Under the pieces are notes generated by a model. The model worked only from the letters and a program-made list of their open reading frames with translations. It was not told the origin of the DNA and searched no databases. The position numbers and the translations under genes are program-made. From NCBI RefSeq assembly GCF_001949145.1, contig NW_019091525.1:571987-635986 (forward strand): a stretch of DNA of 64,000 nucleotides, given 5' to 3'. Source of the DNA: Acanthaster planci (lineage: Eukaryota > Echinodermata > Asteroidea > Valvatida > Acanthasteridae). The stretch's first letter is position 1. Every line of letters starts with the position of its first letter. Positions 36,301-47,984 of this stretch are shown here, piece after piece.

Positions 36301-39300
36301 TGTGTCAGTCGACCGGGTCACAAAATCAATTACCAATCGGTGGTATATTTCCGCCCAAACAACCCCGAACCCCAGGACCTTAGATTGCTCGTCAAACTCA
36401 AGGGCCAAGGCAGATAGCTTAGGTATAGGTCAGGTGACTTTTCACACAGTTGGAAACAGTTTAAGCAGACTGGCGCGACCAAGGCTGGCTCGTGGAAATA
36501 AAACTCCACATGTGGAAAACTTTGAAAATTAGTTTTTCCATGTATTGAAACCTTGTAGATCAGACGATTTGTTCGAGTACGCTTGGGTAAAAGAGTTTCG
36601 CGGGACGCGTGGTGCACGGTGCGCAGAGCGCGTATGTCTCATCAGAGAACAACAGGTACGGCCCATAGGAACTGTGCGACGAGTTTTCTGTGTATCTCCA
36701 TGATACCAAGTATCCTCTCTCTTCAGGTGCACTGTGGACAACGCTGACCCCCCTTTTTGGCTTTGTTGGTTTTTTTGCTTAAAGATCTTTAACTTCCTTT
36801 TAAATTCGAGAAAGCCGGCCCCACCCAATACTTCTAAAGTCTCATCTGGGAGACAAAAATTTCTATGTTGCTTACCATCCACCGTAGGCCCAGAAACCGT
36901 AATACAATGCTGTACCGTAACTGAAGATCTCACTGTTAGATTCTGTGAACGACACTTCTGGATTAAGGTACTTTGAGTTTCCTGAAAAAAAATGCAGAAC
37001 AACAAAAAGCAAGACTGAAGAGTGAAACTGTACAACTTGCTCAGATTTCTTGCTCATGATTTTCGCTCTGTGCAGAAATAATCCAACCTGAACCAGCGCA
37101 GATGAGACAAGTGGGAATTCTTTTTCTGTACGCTCGGCGAGTACGCGGTGATTGTACATTCCAACAACAGACAACCCAATATAGCATAAATTGGTCGCGC
37201 ACGTTCACCATCATCACGTGTTCGCAAAAAACCTGTGCGTCCACGTGGGTGAATCCCTCTAAAAGACCTTTGTCAGGTAAAACAACACGCTATCTCTTTG
37301 TACTCGTTTACCTTACATGTCACAGTTCTTGATTTTATAGAGAGCAACCTTGAGATTGTACTGCCCGATTGCCATTACTTGTGCCAGCTTATAAAAAAAA
37401 ACCATTTTGACGTAATGTCTCCCCGGTATATGAATAGAAATAAAGAGGAATTGTACCTAACGTCAATTTTATCACAACTCTGACTACTAATCTCATAGGC
37501 AGTAATGACAATTCAAAGCTCACCTTGAATTAATTTCACGATGCCTGTGACAATAATGATTAGTAAAGCTGTAACTTTTGAAATCGTCAGAATTACGATC
37601 ACACTAGTGGAATGACGAACACTGACGCAGTTGATGAACACAAATATCACTGTACAGAAAAAGGTCAATACTTAAAAGAGATTATCAAGAACAGTGATAC
37701 AGCTGAGACAAATCTGTGCATGAGGTCATAACATACGAGGACCTCATTAATGGTGTATTATTTACAAACTACTCTGTGACAGCTTAAAGATGCGGTCCCT
37801 TGCTTGAGTTACCGTGGTATGTATTCTGATTGGTCAATAGATTTGCCCATGAGCAGACACTGGTATCGCAAGGAATTTTAAATTTTTTTCGATGGGTGTG
37901 TGAATGATTGTGTTTGTGGGGGGGGGGCTAAACACGCAATTTCAACTTTCCTTGGTGGCAGTGGGGTTAACATCACGCCAAGTAGTGATATTCGTCCCTT
38001 TTTCCTGTTTTCGTTTGTTTCCATGTTACTTTACTACCTTCCACTCTTTTTTTCCGTTTTCCCTTTTTAAGTTTTTTTTCACGGTGGGGAAGGAACACCC
38101 CGTCGTTCCATGCAATGCCAAAGCGACAACACTAAAATACAAACTCACATTTGACTTAGTTGAACTAATTTTAAAGATCTGTTAAAAATGGAATATAAAC
38201 CAAAATTGCAGGAACATGTCAAAAAAACGATGTCACTATGGGGACACTGGGGTTTACAGTCCTCACAATAATTTCAATGCACCAACTGCATATAAGTATT
38301 GAATAACAAAATCTAACAAACATTTGAACTCACTGACAGCCAGAGTAGCAATAAGCCGGACGGCTTCTTTCGGAGGTTCACAGTCACCAGGGATGATGTA
38401 ACCAGCTACATAGGTGCCGAAAGTAATGGAAACCAGCGCAGAGCCAGATGGATTCATAATGACTACGGTGGCCCAGGACACCAAAAACCCGGCGAAGTCA
38501 CCATAGGCGTGTAGAATGTACTGATAAGTGCCACCAGCTTTGGGGATGACGGTTCCCAACTCGACATAGCACAAGGCACCTGGCATTGGAATGGTACACG
38601 ACATAGTGTTTAATATGGTATTGGGTATCATGCTGTAATTATATAGCACCTCACCCATAGATCCGTGTCTTGATTTGTCGAAGGCCGGTCACAGGCACTT
38701 CCTATTTTCTTACTATCACTCTAAAAGATTATCCCATGCAGCCTCGTTGAGCACTACATGGAAATGCCAGTACTACACGTGTAGCACCAAAACCATGAAT
38801 GGTGTCCACTGAAGACGTATTTTCAGCACAAAGCGTTAACCTTGGTCCATCACTTTCGAACAAAAAATTACAGTATGCAAAATGAAAGTTCAAAAGGTAC
38901 AACGATGCAAAGTGTCAGGTGCCTTTCCAAAACGGAAATTCAACCCATGATGTAGCTATGCATGTATTTCTACAAGGTTGATAAAATGGAGTGTCCAAAA
39001 TTCGACTTTTTTTCCGTTACTGGTCAACGAATCTAAAAACAACATGTGCATAATATGTGGGTGAAGTGATAAAAAAAAGAAAAAAAATGATGCCTGCTTT
39101 ATCTTGTATCCTGGAGTGATCTTTTGTATTACCCCCAGTAGAATGCTCAATTAATCCCACACGAAGCTAGGTTTACTATGTACTATAGTAAGTTAACAGA
39201 ACCACTGACGCGCTACTGTAACTGCAGTTAGTTCAATAACAGGTTGTCTTTCCCTCCCAATCCCGAAGTTACCTTAACTTTATATATCTGAAACAATATT

Positions 39301-42300
39301 AACATCTGACCAACCCCAAATTAAAGGAAATGGAGATTTTACGGAGAAAAAGCAAATGTAACTGAACGATTAAAAATGGGACTACTGTAAGGCCATGAAA
39401 CGCGCCCCAACATTCCGTTCAGAAAATGGTCTTCGTGGCGCCCGACTCAGAACGACACAAAAATAACCTGACATATAGCTTGAAGCAGTGTTGAATGTTG
39501 CCATTCCAACAAAAAAGTACAAAAGGATTAATTCTGACTTAAAAAAACCTGCCGTTTTCTGCACACACAGTTGCACATTTTATATCCACCGTAGCGCATT
39601 CTGCCTGCGTAGTACAGTGCGGCAACGATGCAATTCTGGTTACCAAACCTTTCAATCAAGCACATTTTTAACACTAAACAATTAAACACTGTTTTACAAG
39701 GCAAAAAGAGGAAGCAAATGCCAAAACTGACTACACCAGCATAATAAAAAAGTAAATTACAACTGGGCGTGTTGGAAACTGTCCAGAATTATATTGTGAA
39801 TTTCAGGTATGCGGATTTCACTCATATATCAAAGAAGAATGGGTGCCAGTTACATTTTGTATGGAGATAAAGAACAATAACCAGTCCGAACCAGTCCTGC
39901 TGCACCTTATAGCATGAAACTGTGTTTAAAACAGTTTTACAAGTCTTCTACATTATAGCAAAATAAACGTCGCCTGCAGTGATGTCAGAGTGGTTGGTTT
40001 CTTGCTGTGGATGACATCGATGTGTATGGGGCTCAGTAAACTGATACAGAAGACCGGAAATGCTTCCTCGAAGGCATATCTTGACATACCAGGTCAAGCT
40101 ATAAAAAAACTATAAAAAAACAGATTTAAGAGAATAACTCACCCTCTATAGAAATGAAGATCATGAAACAAACTATGTTGGGGAACTGATTAAGTGCTCA
40201 CAAATGATTATAGAGATGAAAGAAGAAATTGACTGGAGATGGAGATATAGAGAAAGAGAGCTTTGGTCTTTCGTCATTCTTTGGTCATTCTACAACACCC
40301 ACTCAAAGAATATATGAAAGTACATTAATGTTGAAAAAATATTTTCAAATTTGCATTTGTACTTGGTTAGCCACACACTATAAAGGCTCTCTTTTAAAAT
40401 GTGTCTCTGATTTGTCTCCCACTGTACATTAGCAAATGGCGCGCGCAGCTAGGTACTTGATCATGTTGGTAGGCTAGCCCCACAAATAGGGCTGTGGTGG
40501 CCGCTCGTTTACAATCTGTCTCCTATCTGCCGCCCGTGGTCAGCATGTAATACTACAGGCCGGGTTTTTCAAAGCGCCACACATCGAAAAATTTACAATT
40601 TTGGAAAGCTTTAGGGTGCTCATATAAAAGTCCAAACTCTGAGGAATACGTCAGTTTAAGTAAAATTGTCGAGTCATACTCATTTCAGAAGATATTAGGA
40701 TTCAGAGTTTGTGACAATCCTGCAGTTTGGATTTCAGGCATTTAAGACATGCCTTGAAGTAGGGCTGTGGTGGCAACAGAAAAGAGACAAGAGCCACTAC
40801 AGCCCTATTTGTGGGGCTAGTTGGTAGGCGTGGTAGGCTACGTCAAATTTTAAAGCAAAATCATTCTGGAGTTGAGCCTTAAAAGACATCCAGAAACCCA
40901 CACATACCTTTTTCCTTGCTCTCTGTGACATCCGCATTCCCAAGTTGTACCTCTTGCTCACACTTGACACTTTTCCTATGAATTTCGTAGTGTTGAGTGA
41001 ACCTACATTTTCGGTGAAAGCCAAATCTCCCCAACACTTGCATTTGCAACATTATCAGCTTGTACTGATTAGATCCCGACTACACTTGCAACACAGCGCT
41101 CGTCAATGTCATACCGAAACTTTCCACCAGTTCTCAAGAGACAATTACAGGACACATTTTCACATTTTTCGACATTCAGGAACACTAAGACACGCTCCAT
41201 TTTACAATCAATACACAGCCATGACAGCACGTGCACGTAAACGACATCGTTCTTGTTCTTTGGATCTCTAGTCTGGTTGAGTGGCTGATAGAAATTTATG
41301 AAAAGAGGGATATGATGAGTCTAGAAACCAGACTTTGTTATGCACCCTCTTGTGTTGAAAAGTCATTATGTATGGAAGGTTGGGTACAAAATTAAAATTG
41401 GGGAATTCGAAAAATGGAAAACCTGTCAAAACGCTAATTTCAGAGCAAAACTGTTCAAACTAACCGAAAAGTCTTTCAAAAATACATCAATTTGTCTATT
41501 TTTGATTTTATTGCATTGTGTTCACTTGAACAGTCGCTATGTTATGCACCTGTTTACCGTCCCCCATTTGGGGAAATGCATTGATTTGTGCACAAAATAC
41601 GACGAATTATTTTAACGCCGGATTTCTCCCCTTTGTACCCTTTGTCACAATGACAACATCATCTAGTGAATTTCCCATAGTTCAAACTATGCACACGTGA
41701 ATTTCCATCTAGTTCCGAAGTGGGTGCCACGAAATGACAGAAAAATCGGGCGTGTTTCATAGCCTATATTCATCTTTGGCAAAGTGCATAAACGTTTATC
41801 TACGGGCTATTGTGTGGTTACCTAGTGCAACCCCCTTTCCAGAAAGTATCTTAGACCGAGTCTTAATATGGTGAATGTTCGCAAAACCTTGTGTATTAGA
41901 GATACTGAAAATGAACATATTGCAAAACGAAAAGTTTTCAAGAGGGCTGGATCTAAAGCAAGTAGTAATATCTTGTCAGCTGAACTGGGATAAAAAGAGA
42001 GGAAGTGAAGCGAAGAATAGAGAAACAAAAACAACGGTACAAATTTGGGAAATCAGATAACTGTCAACAACTCAGTCAAGATGAAACTAAAGCGTAAACT
42101 TTTGCAGGCGTACATTTTTTTTGCGATTCGCTATGGTTGATTAAAATAGACACAAAATAAGGAAATCACTAAGGAACTCGAGCATTATAAACGTGGTTGT
42201 TATCGACGTAAAGAACAGAGCTGGATGCAGAAGTCGTTGCCTGACGTAATGACAAACTAAAACATGGTGGCCCTGGAGGGACATCGCCAATCGTCAATAA

Positions 42301-43548
42301 ATATTGACGTCAATATTCACGACCAAATTCACAACTGTCTCTCCAGTCGCAAACATTGCCGTCACTATTTGCGACCCAAATTCACAACTTGCTCTTCAGT
42401 CACGAATACATGATGCCAATATTTGCGGCCAGCTTCACGACTCGTTGTATCTCCGGTCGCAATTTTTTCCCAGCGAGCCAGGTAGAGAGAGAAGTTGCTG
42501 GGCTGTATACAAAGCAATTGCTTTAACGTGACCCCTGCGTTGTTTCAAAACTGCCCAGCCGAATAATGACTTGAGATCAAGCCGAAAAATGTAGGTCATT
42601 GCGCCTTCGCGTGAACACTTCATTTCCGCCTAGCTTGCTGGAAAAAAATTCGCGGCAATAATTGCGACAACAGACACAACGAATTGTGAATTTGATCTCA
42701 ATGTTGACGTCAATAATCGCGACTGAAGAGCAAGTCGTGAATTTTGGTCGTAAATATTGACGGCACTATTCGCTACCAAAGAGCTAGTCGTGAATATTGA
42801 CGGCAATATCCACAACCAGAGAGTAAAGTTCGTCGTGAATACTGGCGTCAATATTGACGACTGGCGATGTCCATCTAGTGCCACCATACTAAAAACATTT
42901 CAGAGGGAGAATGAACATTACTATTGAAACGTATTGTAGTCGGGAAGCAGAAGTATGCAGGGCTTACTGAAAAAGAGAGTGTTGGACATTTGCCCTAACC
43001 ATCACTTGAAGGCTCGATTGCGGGATAAGAGACCAAGGGAAAAAAACGGACGCGTGTCTTTTAGAGCTGGACAAACTGAAATTTTGAGGTGGACAAACTG
43101 TGGCTTTTAAGACAACATAAATCCTCACTCAAAAACCCAATATAAAACTGGCGTATATAGAGGACTGCTGTCAGCTTCGCACAGCAATATACATTAACTG
43201 TTGTAAACCTGCAAGATACAGAAAGACTGGCATAGAGACATTTATAACCGGTATATAATTTGTGCAATAATATTAAACTGATTTCGAGAACTCAATGATA
43301 TTACCCATCAAAGAAACCGCAGCACAAACAAACCAGATGATGATGCTCATTCCCACGCTGTTAGCTTTTTGGAGAATCCCCTTTGGTGAGATGAAGATTC
43401 CAGAACCAATCATTCCACACATAATGATTGCTACTCCTCTAACCAAACCCACTTCCCTCTTTAGCTTGACAGTTCCGGCCGTTTCGGTATCTTGACTTGT
43501 TGAATTGGACGACCGCAACCGTCGGGGAGCCTGGCCCCTTGTCTCCAT
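24121..43548 (-). CDS. SLC7-type heteromeric amino-acid transporter light subunit
   Basis: Ten minus-strand exons: 43548-43305, 38579-38334, 37649-37524, 36981-36876, 34524-34480, 34219-34096, 28872-28769, 28314-28218, 25613-25464, 24309-24121. All introns are GT-AG, all phases fit, and the total is 1431 bases for 476 residues plus TGA. Known members are 12-helix antiporters of the plasma membrane, disulphide-linked to SLC3A1 or SLC3A2. Seen here: GSGIF at residues 48-52 (TM1 substrate site), Cys148 in GDCEPP between TM3 and TM4 where the heavy-chain disulphide is expected, WAYGGW at 236-241 (TM6a), EELKNP at 249-254, GREGHM near 337-342, and RPFK at the end of exon 9. The start codon has an in-frame TGA two codons upstream. 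The WAYGGW form resembles LAT/y+LAT members more than b(0,+)AT, so the substrate is open. The long C-terminal tail of vertebrate members is missing. Confidence 0.9.
25464..25613 (-). CDS. SLC7 gene exon 9
   Basis: Residues 365-414. [39 protein letters not shown] and YPDVYRPFK equal TM9-TM10 and the R.KRP.KV boundary of SLC7 proteins. The donor is AAG|GTAGGT. Confidence 0.9.
25850..27288. mobile_element. Second foldback element of the CGCCGCGGCGA family, in SLC7 intron 8
   Basis: The left end reads CTACGGAAGCGTATAAGG, followed by GGCCACTTGCA, as in the 8044-10129 element. It is followed by degenerate modules 'tatcttgccgcggcg'. The right part (about 27100-27288) has five or six modules such as ATTCGCCGCGGCAGGAT and GTCGCTGCGGCGAGG and ends near 'ggccctgg...ctatag'. 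The arms are diverged and the right terminus is approximate; no target-site duplication is evident. The element lies entirely within an intron. Confidence 0.7.
27880..27953 (+). repeat. tRNA-like sequence (SINE head or tRNA pseudogene)
   Basis: GGGCAGTTGGTAGAGCAC fits a pol III A box and D arm, and CAGGTTCAAATCCTG is a perfect T arm with a B box. The anticodon arm is poor (the loop would be TACGGTA with a mismatched stem) and the acceptor arms pair badly. A degraded tRNA or the head of a SINE in SLC7 intron 8 is more likely than a working tRNA gene. Confidence 0.5.
28218..28314 (-). CDS. SLC7 gene exon 8
   Basis: Residues 332-364. [18 protein letters not shown] and [10 protein letters not shown] carry the family signature R.F.V.GREGH.P..LS and TP.PA. 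The acceptor is 'actaccag' and the donor CAG|GTACGT. Confidence 0.9.
28769..28872 (-). CDS. SLC7 gene exon 7
   Basis: Residues 298-331. [20 protein letters not shown] and [13 protein letters not shown] correspond to TFADQT..W.IP..VALS.FG in relatives (TM8). The acceptor is 'tgtcctcag' and the donor AG|GTATCA. Confidence 0.88.
28873..30794. other. SLC7 intron 6, lower part
   Basis: AT-rich intron sequence with no recognised exon or repeat of note. Confidence 0.4.
30795..30976. repeat. 87-bp tandem repeat, about two copies
   Basis: The unit 'aaatctcgattttacg.acctgttccaaagtttagatgaaattttc...' starts at 30795 and again at 30882. A third start is cut off after 30970. The minus strand is open through both units. 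The array lies in SLC7 intron 6. Confidence 0.85.
32493..32633. mobile_element. Hairpin MITE, 141 bp
   Basis: The ends are TAATATATTA on both sides. The arms of about 55 bases are inverted copies, with 'tgatgcaat' and 'cacttata' recognisable in each. It lies in SLC7 intron 6. Confidence 0.75.
34096..34219 (-). CDS. SLC7 gene exon 6
   Basis: Residues 256-297. [19 protein letters not shown] and [18 protein letters not shown] match TM7 and the loop of LAT-type proteins. The exon ends AVAV| at phase 0 before GTAATG. Confidence 0.9.
34480..34524 (-). CDS. SLC7 gene exon 5 (45-base micro-exon)
   Basis: Residues 241-255, reading [14 protein letters not shown]. This equals the WN.LN..TEELKNP block that follows the TM6a motif in SLC7 proteins. 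The splice sites 'ttgcttcag' and G|GTTGGT fit the phase on both sides. Confidence 0.88.
36040..36130. repeat. Minisatellite of GCGGATTGCAGAT-like units
   Basis: About six imperfect copies of 'gtgcggattgcggag/agat' in SLC7 intron 4. Confidence 0.65.
36876..36981 (-). CDS. SLC7 gene exon 4
   Basis: Residues 206-240. A short variable loop is followed by [13 protein letters not shown], the TM6a substrate-binding motif. The acceptor is 'ttttttttcag' and the donor GGATG|GTAAGC. Confidence 0.9.
37524..37649 (-). CDS. SLC7 gene exon 3
   Basis: Residues 164-205. It encodes [18 protein letters not shown] and [14 protein letters not shown], matching TM4-TM5 of the family. The acceptor is 'tttctgtacag' and the donor G|GTGAGC. 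Confidence 0.9.
38334..38579 (-). CDS. SLC7 gene exon 2
   Basis: Residues 82-163. It contains [19 protein letters not shown] (TM2-TM3 region), [17 protein letters not shown], and Cys148 in [10 protein letters not shown]. The acceptor is 'caatgccag' and the donor A|GTGAGT. Confidence 0.9.
40474..40820. mobile_element. hAT-like MITE, 347 bp, in SLC7 intron 1
   Basis: The termini CTAGCCCCACAAATAGGG and the exact inverse at 40803-40820 continue inward as GCTGTGGTGGC, with one mismatch. A perfect 8-bp direct repeat TTGGTAGG flanks it at 40466-40473 and 40821-40828, the duplication size made by hAT transposases. It has no coding capacity. Confidence 0.88.
42264..42887. mobile_element. Foldback element of TTGACGTCAA-like modules, in SLC7 intron 1
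   Basis: The left arm (42264 to about 42475) and right arm (about 42640-42887) are inverted copies starting ATGGTGGC and continuing to CATCGCCA.TCGTCAATA. Both arms consist of tandem units of about 60 bases carrying 'attgacg.caatattcacgac.aa.ttcacgact'. The flanks ACTAAAAC (42256-42263) and ACTAAAAA (42888-42895) match in seven of eight bases, fitting an 8-bp duplication. There is no protein inside. Confidence 0.85.
43305..43548 (-). CDS. SLC7 gene exon 1 (coding start)
   Basis: Residues 1-81 plus one base. A Ser/Thr-rich cytoplasmic N-terminus of about 28 residues leads into [19 protein letters not shown] and then [11 protein letters not shown] (TM1). The donor is G|GTAATA. An acceptor-like 'gaatag' lies about 15 bases upstream of the ATG, so an upstream non-coding exon is possible. 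Confidence 0.9.
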
Positions 43549-46485
43549 CCCGTCATTTTGACCCTATTCATCGATACCAAATTTTAAAAAGTTTGGTCAA
43601 ACGAAATACACATTACTGAGGTTTAAAGGTTGATATTTGCCCTTCTGATATCAAACTTAAACAAGCCACTAGATTAATATATTTTACGTTTACCCTCCAT
43701 TTAGCAGTTAACAGAGTTTGCACCTGAGCACAATACATTTAACTTCCATTTACATATATTTTCTGTACAATGACCAGCATTCGGTCCTGTTTCTATAAGA
43801 ATATCGTTTCTTAAAACTTTTAAATTTGGATGACTTTATTAATAATTTCACTCATGACATGTCAAAAATAAGTGGCTTCAGGGGAAGAAAGAAACCACTC
43901 CTTCAAAAATGCCAATGTGAGGCCGCGCTGAAATATGGAAGAAAGCACAACGACAGAGAAAGCGGCTTCTGGCAGAGTTTCCTTTATTTTGATGAAACCC
44001 ACATTATTTTTTTTCGGCCGCGATGGCTGTTAGTACGTTTAGCACATTATTGGACAATATGACAGTGTAATGCATATAAACCCTTGACCTTGAAAATTAA
44101 GTAAAAATAGAATGGCTGAAATTATTTGAATGGAAAGATTTATGATTGGACAGAGATGTAAAGGTAAGTCAATTGCATGCACTTTGCAGGTCTTATAATC
44201 CTGGAACAGCAATTAGCCTTTTAGAGGTGGGTAAAATATCTTGTGTTTGCTCCAAATTTACCACTTCAAATAGCGCCCTTCTATTGTGTCTGCCATACTT
44301 TTAAAAGGCTAAAACCAACACCTGTTTTAACCCTTTTAATAAGCCTTACATACTACTGGTAAAAGTGAAAGCGAAGCGATCGACGTCACGACAGATATGC
44401 AGCAAAATCTCGCCCCAGTTGAAATTCATTCAACTTTTGCGAAATCGTAGCGCTAATATTTGACCTTACCTCCCAAATTCGCATTTGTTTTCGTTTTCAC
44501 GCCAAGTATGAACCAGCCCTTATGCACAGGTGAGTGGTTACCCTAAATGAGGGGGGGGGTAATGAATGGCGGACTAAGACTTGCAGCATTTCGTGGATGT
44601 TTTTAATACTAACCATGGCAGAGGGGAGAGTTTAAATACATTTCTAGACACTCTCTTGTACTCAGTTTTGAAAAAGTTTCACGCTCATCAACATTTAGAA
44701 ATTTCCATTTAAATGCGTGTATGAATGTGTTGAAACGTTAAGCAGATTTCACAAAGCTGAACGTGTACCATGGAAAAGCATTTAGCATTTAAACACATAC
44801 CTAAATGCATATCGTGGGTTAAAACGGTTTAAAAGCGGCACATAAAAGTGTAATATAAAACGCTGTCATAACAGCGTAAATCCTGGTGAACAAAATTAAA
44901 CCAACGAGGTATACGTATATCCTCTGCACTAGGTTTATTTACAAAATTCAAATTAGAATTTAATATGCCTTACATGTTAAACCTGAACACTTGACGTTAG
45001 GCCTAGGTAATCTTTTTTCCAAGGGATAAGTCTAAACTGGCGATTAGAATTTATCACACCAAGGGACAATAACTTTGGTAGGAACCACAGCACTACAGGT
45101 AACCCTGAAGGAATCCAGCGGAGTTATTAACAGATCTCCACCCAGCTGTCACCCCACCTAAGGTGTTCATTATTACGGCAAGCAATTCATCATTCACTGT
45201 ACCGCTAGCTCTCAGCTAAAGCTTTCCAATCCGCACGCAAGTGTTTCAGGCGCAATATCACTGCGATGCACACGGTACACGCGCATGTCTACCCCTGCAC
45301 GGATGATCGACCATCCCTTTGGCCTTATTTAAAAGTCGGTGACATTATCGGAAAGTGAACTGAACTTCTTTTAATTTTGGTAACTTCAGATTAAAAATGA
45401 AAGCAAGTCGATTAAGATTGATTTCATTAACAACGATGGAGAATTTAAAATGTGTGATTTATTATATCTAAATGTTGTAAGTAACATTAAAAATATTAAA
45501 CGGAGGCATGGAATCCAAAGAAGTCTGGTACCAACCCATTTGGCATTGAGTACGACAAATTATGGGAACATGACAAAAATGGCTCCCTTACGGAAAACGT
45601 TAGTCTTATACACAGCATATGGGACAATCTAGCGGATTCTATACAAACAAGCTGATTAATTTAGATTCCACACTATTTTCAAGGTGGTGTACAGCATTGG
45701 TAAAATCGGACTACCTTATAGGCCTAATCCTGAAATATTTTACTTGAAAGAATGTACATAACAGTCTCAATCAGGCTGTCAAATATTTCCACCCAGAATG
45801 CTGTAGTTTTCGAGAAAACAAAAGTTTTGTTCTCTTTTTTATACCGGTGGTGGGCCGACCATAGTAATACAGTTAATTTCACATCGCATATCAAATCCTT
45901 TAACAGGCGCCAATTTTCTTACATGTAGTGTTTAAGATGATTGATGTTGTGGAAGTCTCCATTAATGAACGGGTAAACCTAAAAGCAGCAAAAAATATAC
46001 CGACATTCTTTCACAAAAAGCACTGTGAACTAAAATTATAGAAACCTGAGTTTTAGGCGTAAAGTAGGAAATATACTGGATCAGCGTGAACCTGAATTTT
46101 ATTTAAGGAAAGTGTATGGGAAAACTTTGCAAATTCAAAATCACCCCTAGATATTATGGTATGATTCAATATGGCGGCTGTTTCCGAGCAGGATGATTTT
46201 CGTCAACAAAAAGTAGTACGATTTTCACACATTCGTCCTCCCTTGTTTTTAGACATAATTCTTTTTCACTTATAATTATTAGTGACTCAACTATGAAGGA
46301 AGTTTTAGACTTTCATCGACGTATAAACTGACATTAAAGTACCATTATATATATTTAAGCCGGAAGCCGCATTCGCTTTTGAATCTGTTTCCCCCGACAC
46401 CAAAAGCTAGATACGCCGTTGCTCTTCCACCGTGTTTCATGTACAGTGAGTATGCGTGCAGCGTTTCTCCTAGAGACTGACTTAC
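43549..46485. other. Upstream of the SLC7 start, no gene recognised
   Basis: Only short open frames and AT-rich sequence were seen. It may hold the SLC7 promoter or a 5' intron. Confidence 0.35.
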
Positions 46486-46600
46486 GTTGCTTTGTCCCAG
46501 TCAGCCATCCTCTCACTAGCCTGTACACAATGATACGATCGCCGTACTCGGCAGCTACAATAACTCCCATAAGGCGCCCTCGTTTTGATAGCCTTTATTG
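46486..46600 (-). promoter_or_regulatory. Possible 5' non-coding exon of the SLC7 gene
   Basis: A strong minus-strand donor CAAC|GTAAGT at 46486/46485 follows a relatively GC-rich stretch with two ATG codons. Splicing to the 'gaatag' acceptor just before the SLC7 start would place an in-frame stop before METRG, so it could only be a leader exon with short upstream frames. Position-based inference only; the left boundary is not defined. Confidence 0.25.
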
Positions 46601-47984
46601 TACAACATTGTGTCAAACGTTACAGTAAGTCCAACTTGACGGATAAGCCAATCAGACCCCCCCCTGCGAAATGTAGTTATTTATGATTGCATATGAACCA
46701 CATGTCTTGCATAATTATACGAAATTTCCACCGATCAAAAGAGATCAAAATTTGAAGTTCCATCAATCAAAGTAGTCAGCCTCGTAGACTTGTCATTGTA
46801 ATGCAGGTATGAACGATTTAAATGAGTCCGGAAATGTGATTTGGCTGACACCAGGTTTGGTAACGTAGGCCCCTAGATGACCTAGTTCCCTGAGTACAAA
46901 CGGTTGTTAGATTCGTCAAGTCGGGATTTCTGAACTTCTGGTAAAAAGTGGGCACACGAGGGCGCGAAACAAGTACGCCGTGCGCAAATGTTTTTCCTTC
47001 GGTGGGCGAGTCAAAACATGAATTTATTCATGACGCCTACTGCTCAACTTCAACCACCTGTGACACAATGTACATACATGTACACGTGTGCACCGTCACC
47101 GCAATCTAATCACGCCATGCTGAGCATCAAATTTTGATCATCATCCAGTGTCATTCATTTCAGAAAATGACCACGAAATACTGAAACTTCGGTTGTGCAT
47201 TTCTTTGCTTGCACTGTTATTAAAAATCTTTCTTTCAATGCTGTGAGTGTCAAAATTGGATTTCATTTTCTACACAGGAATTGAACTTTAGCAAAGCATG
47301 AATCAAACGAAACAAGAGTGCAGTGCATAACTATTCCGAACCAGTGAGGATACTAAGTTTCGAGGATGACTGAAAATGAATGAATTAAAGAGAGATGGAA
47401 ATTAGCCTTGGACTTGTTTTTAGATAAAAAATGAAAATATAAGCTTATATTTACAAAGATTAATAAAGGCTAGTCAACTTCAAAGGACAGAATGCCTTTT
47501 TCAACTATCGAAAATATAACGGGACAAAGTTATTGTCTAAACTTCATTACATTCCATTCTCAGCATATGAAGCATTCACAGAATAAAACTTCAAGTGATC
47601 GGACTGCAGTCACGGTGCACACACTTACATGTACACTGTGCACTGGTGGTATGTACAGGTACATGTATACTGGGTCATTGGAGTTCAGTGCAGCAGTAGG
47701 CCTCATGAATAATTTATCTTTTTTGACTCACCCACCAACGGAAAAAAATTGCTCGCCGCGCAGCGTCCAAAACATAACTCAGACAACGTCACGGAGAATC
47801 CCAACTTTCTCAGGTATACGTTTCTCTGCATAGAGAAGCGGTCATTAACTGTACCCCGCTACACAATCAAAGCACTCAGCCAGTGGCCAGAACCTGAGCA
47901 TGCGCCATATGTTGCTGATTACCGGTCGACGCGTCGCCTGCATTAATCATTTGATAATTGGAATTCCTGTCTGCCTCTGTTCCG
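46601..47984. other. Non-coding stretch, no gene recognised
   Basis: No protein motif or structured repeat was seen before the foldback element. Confidence 0.35.

Noticed and set aside
35580-36340. Possible solo LTR (promoter-like and polyadenylation-like words, then 'tggtatatttccgcccaaac')
   Set aside because: No matching second copy, no clear TG...CA borders with duplication and no primer-binding site that I could identify.
36529-37035. 168-codon minus-strand open frame
   Set aside because: It overlaps SLC7 exon 4 in another frame and has no motif of its own; the exon frame with proper splice sites explains the region.
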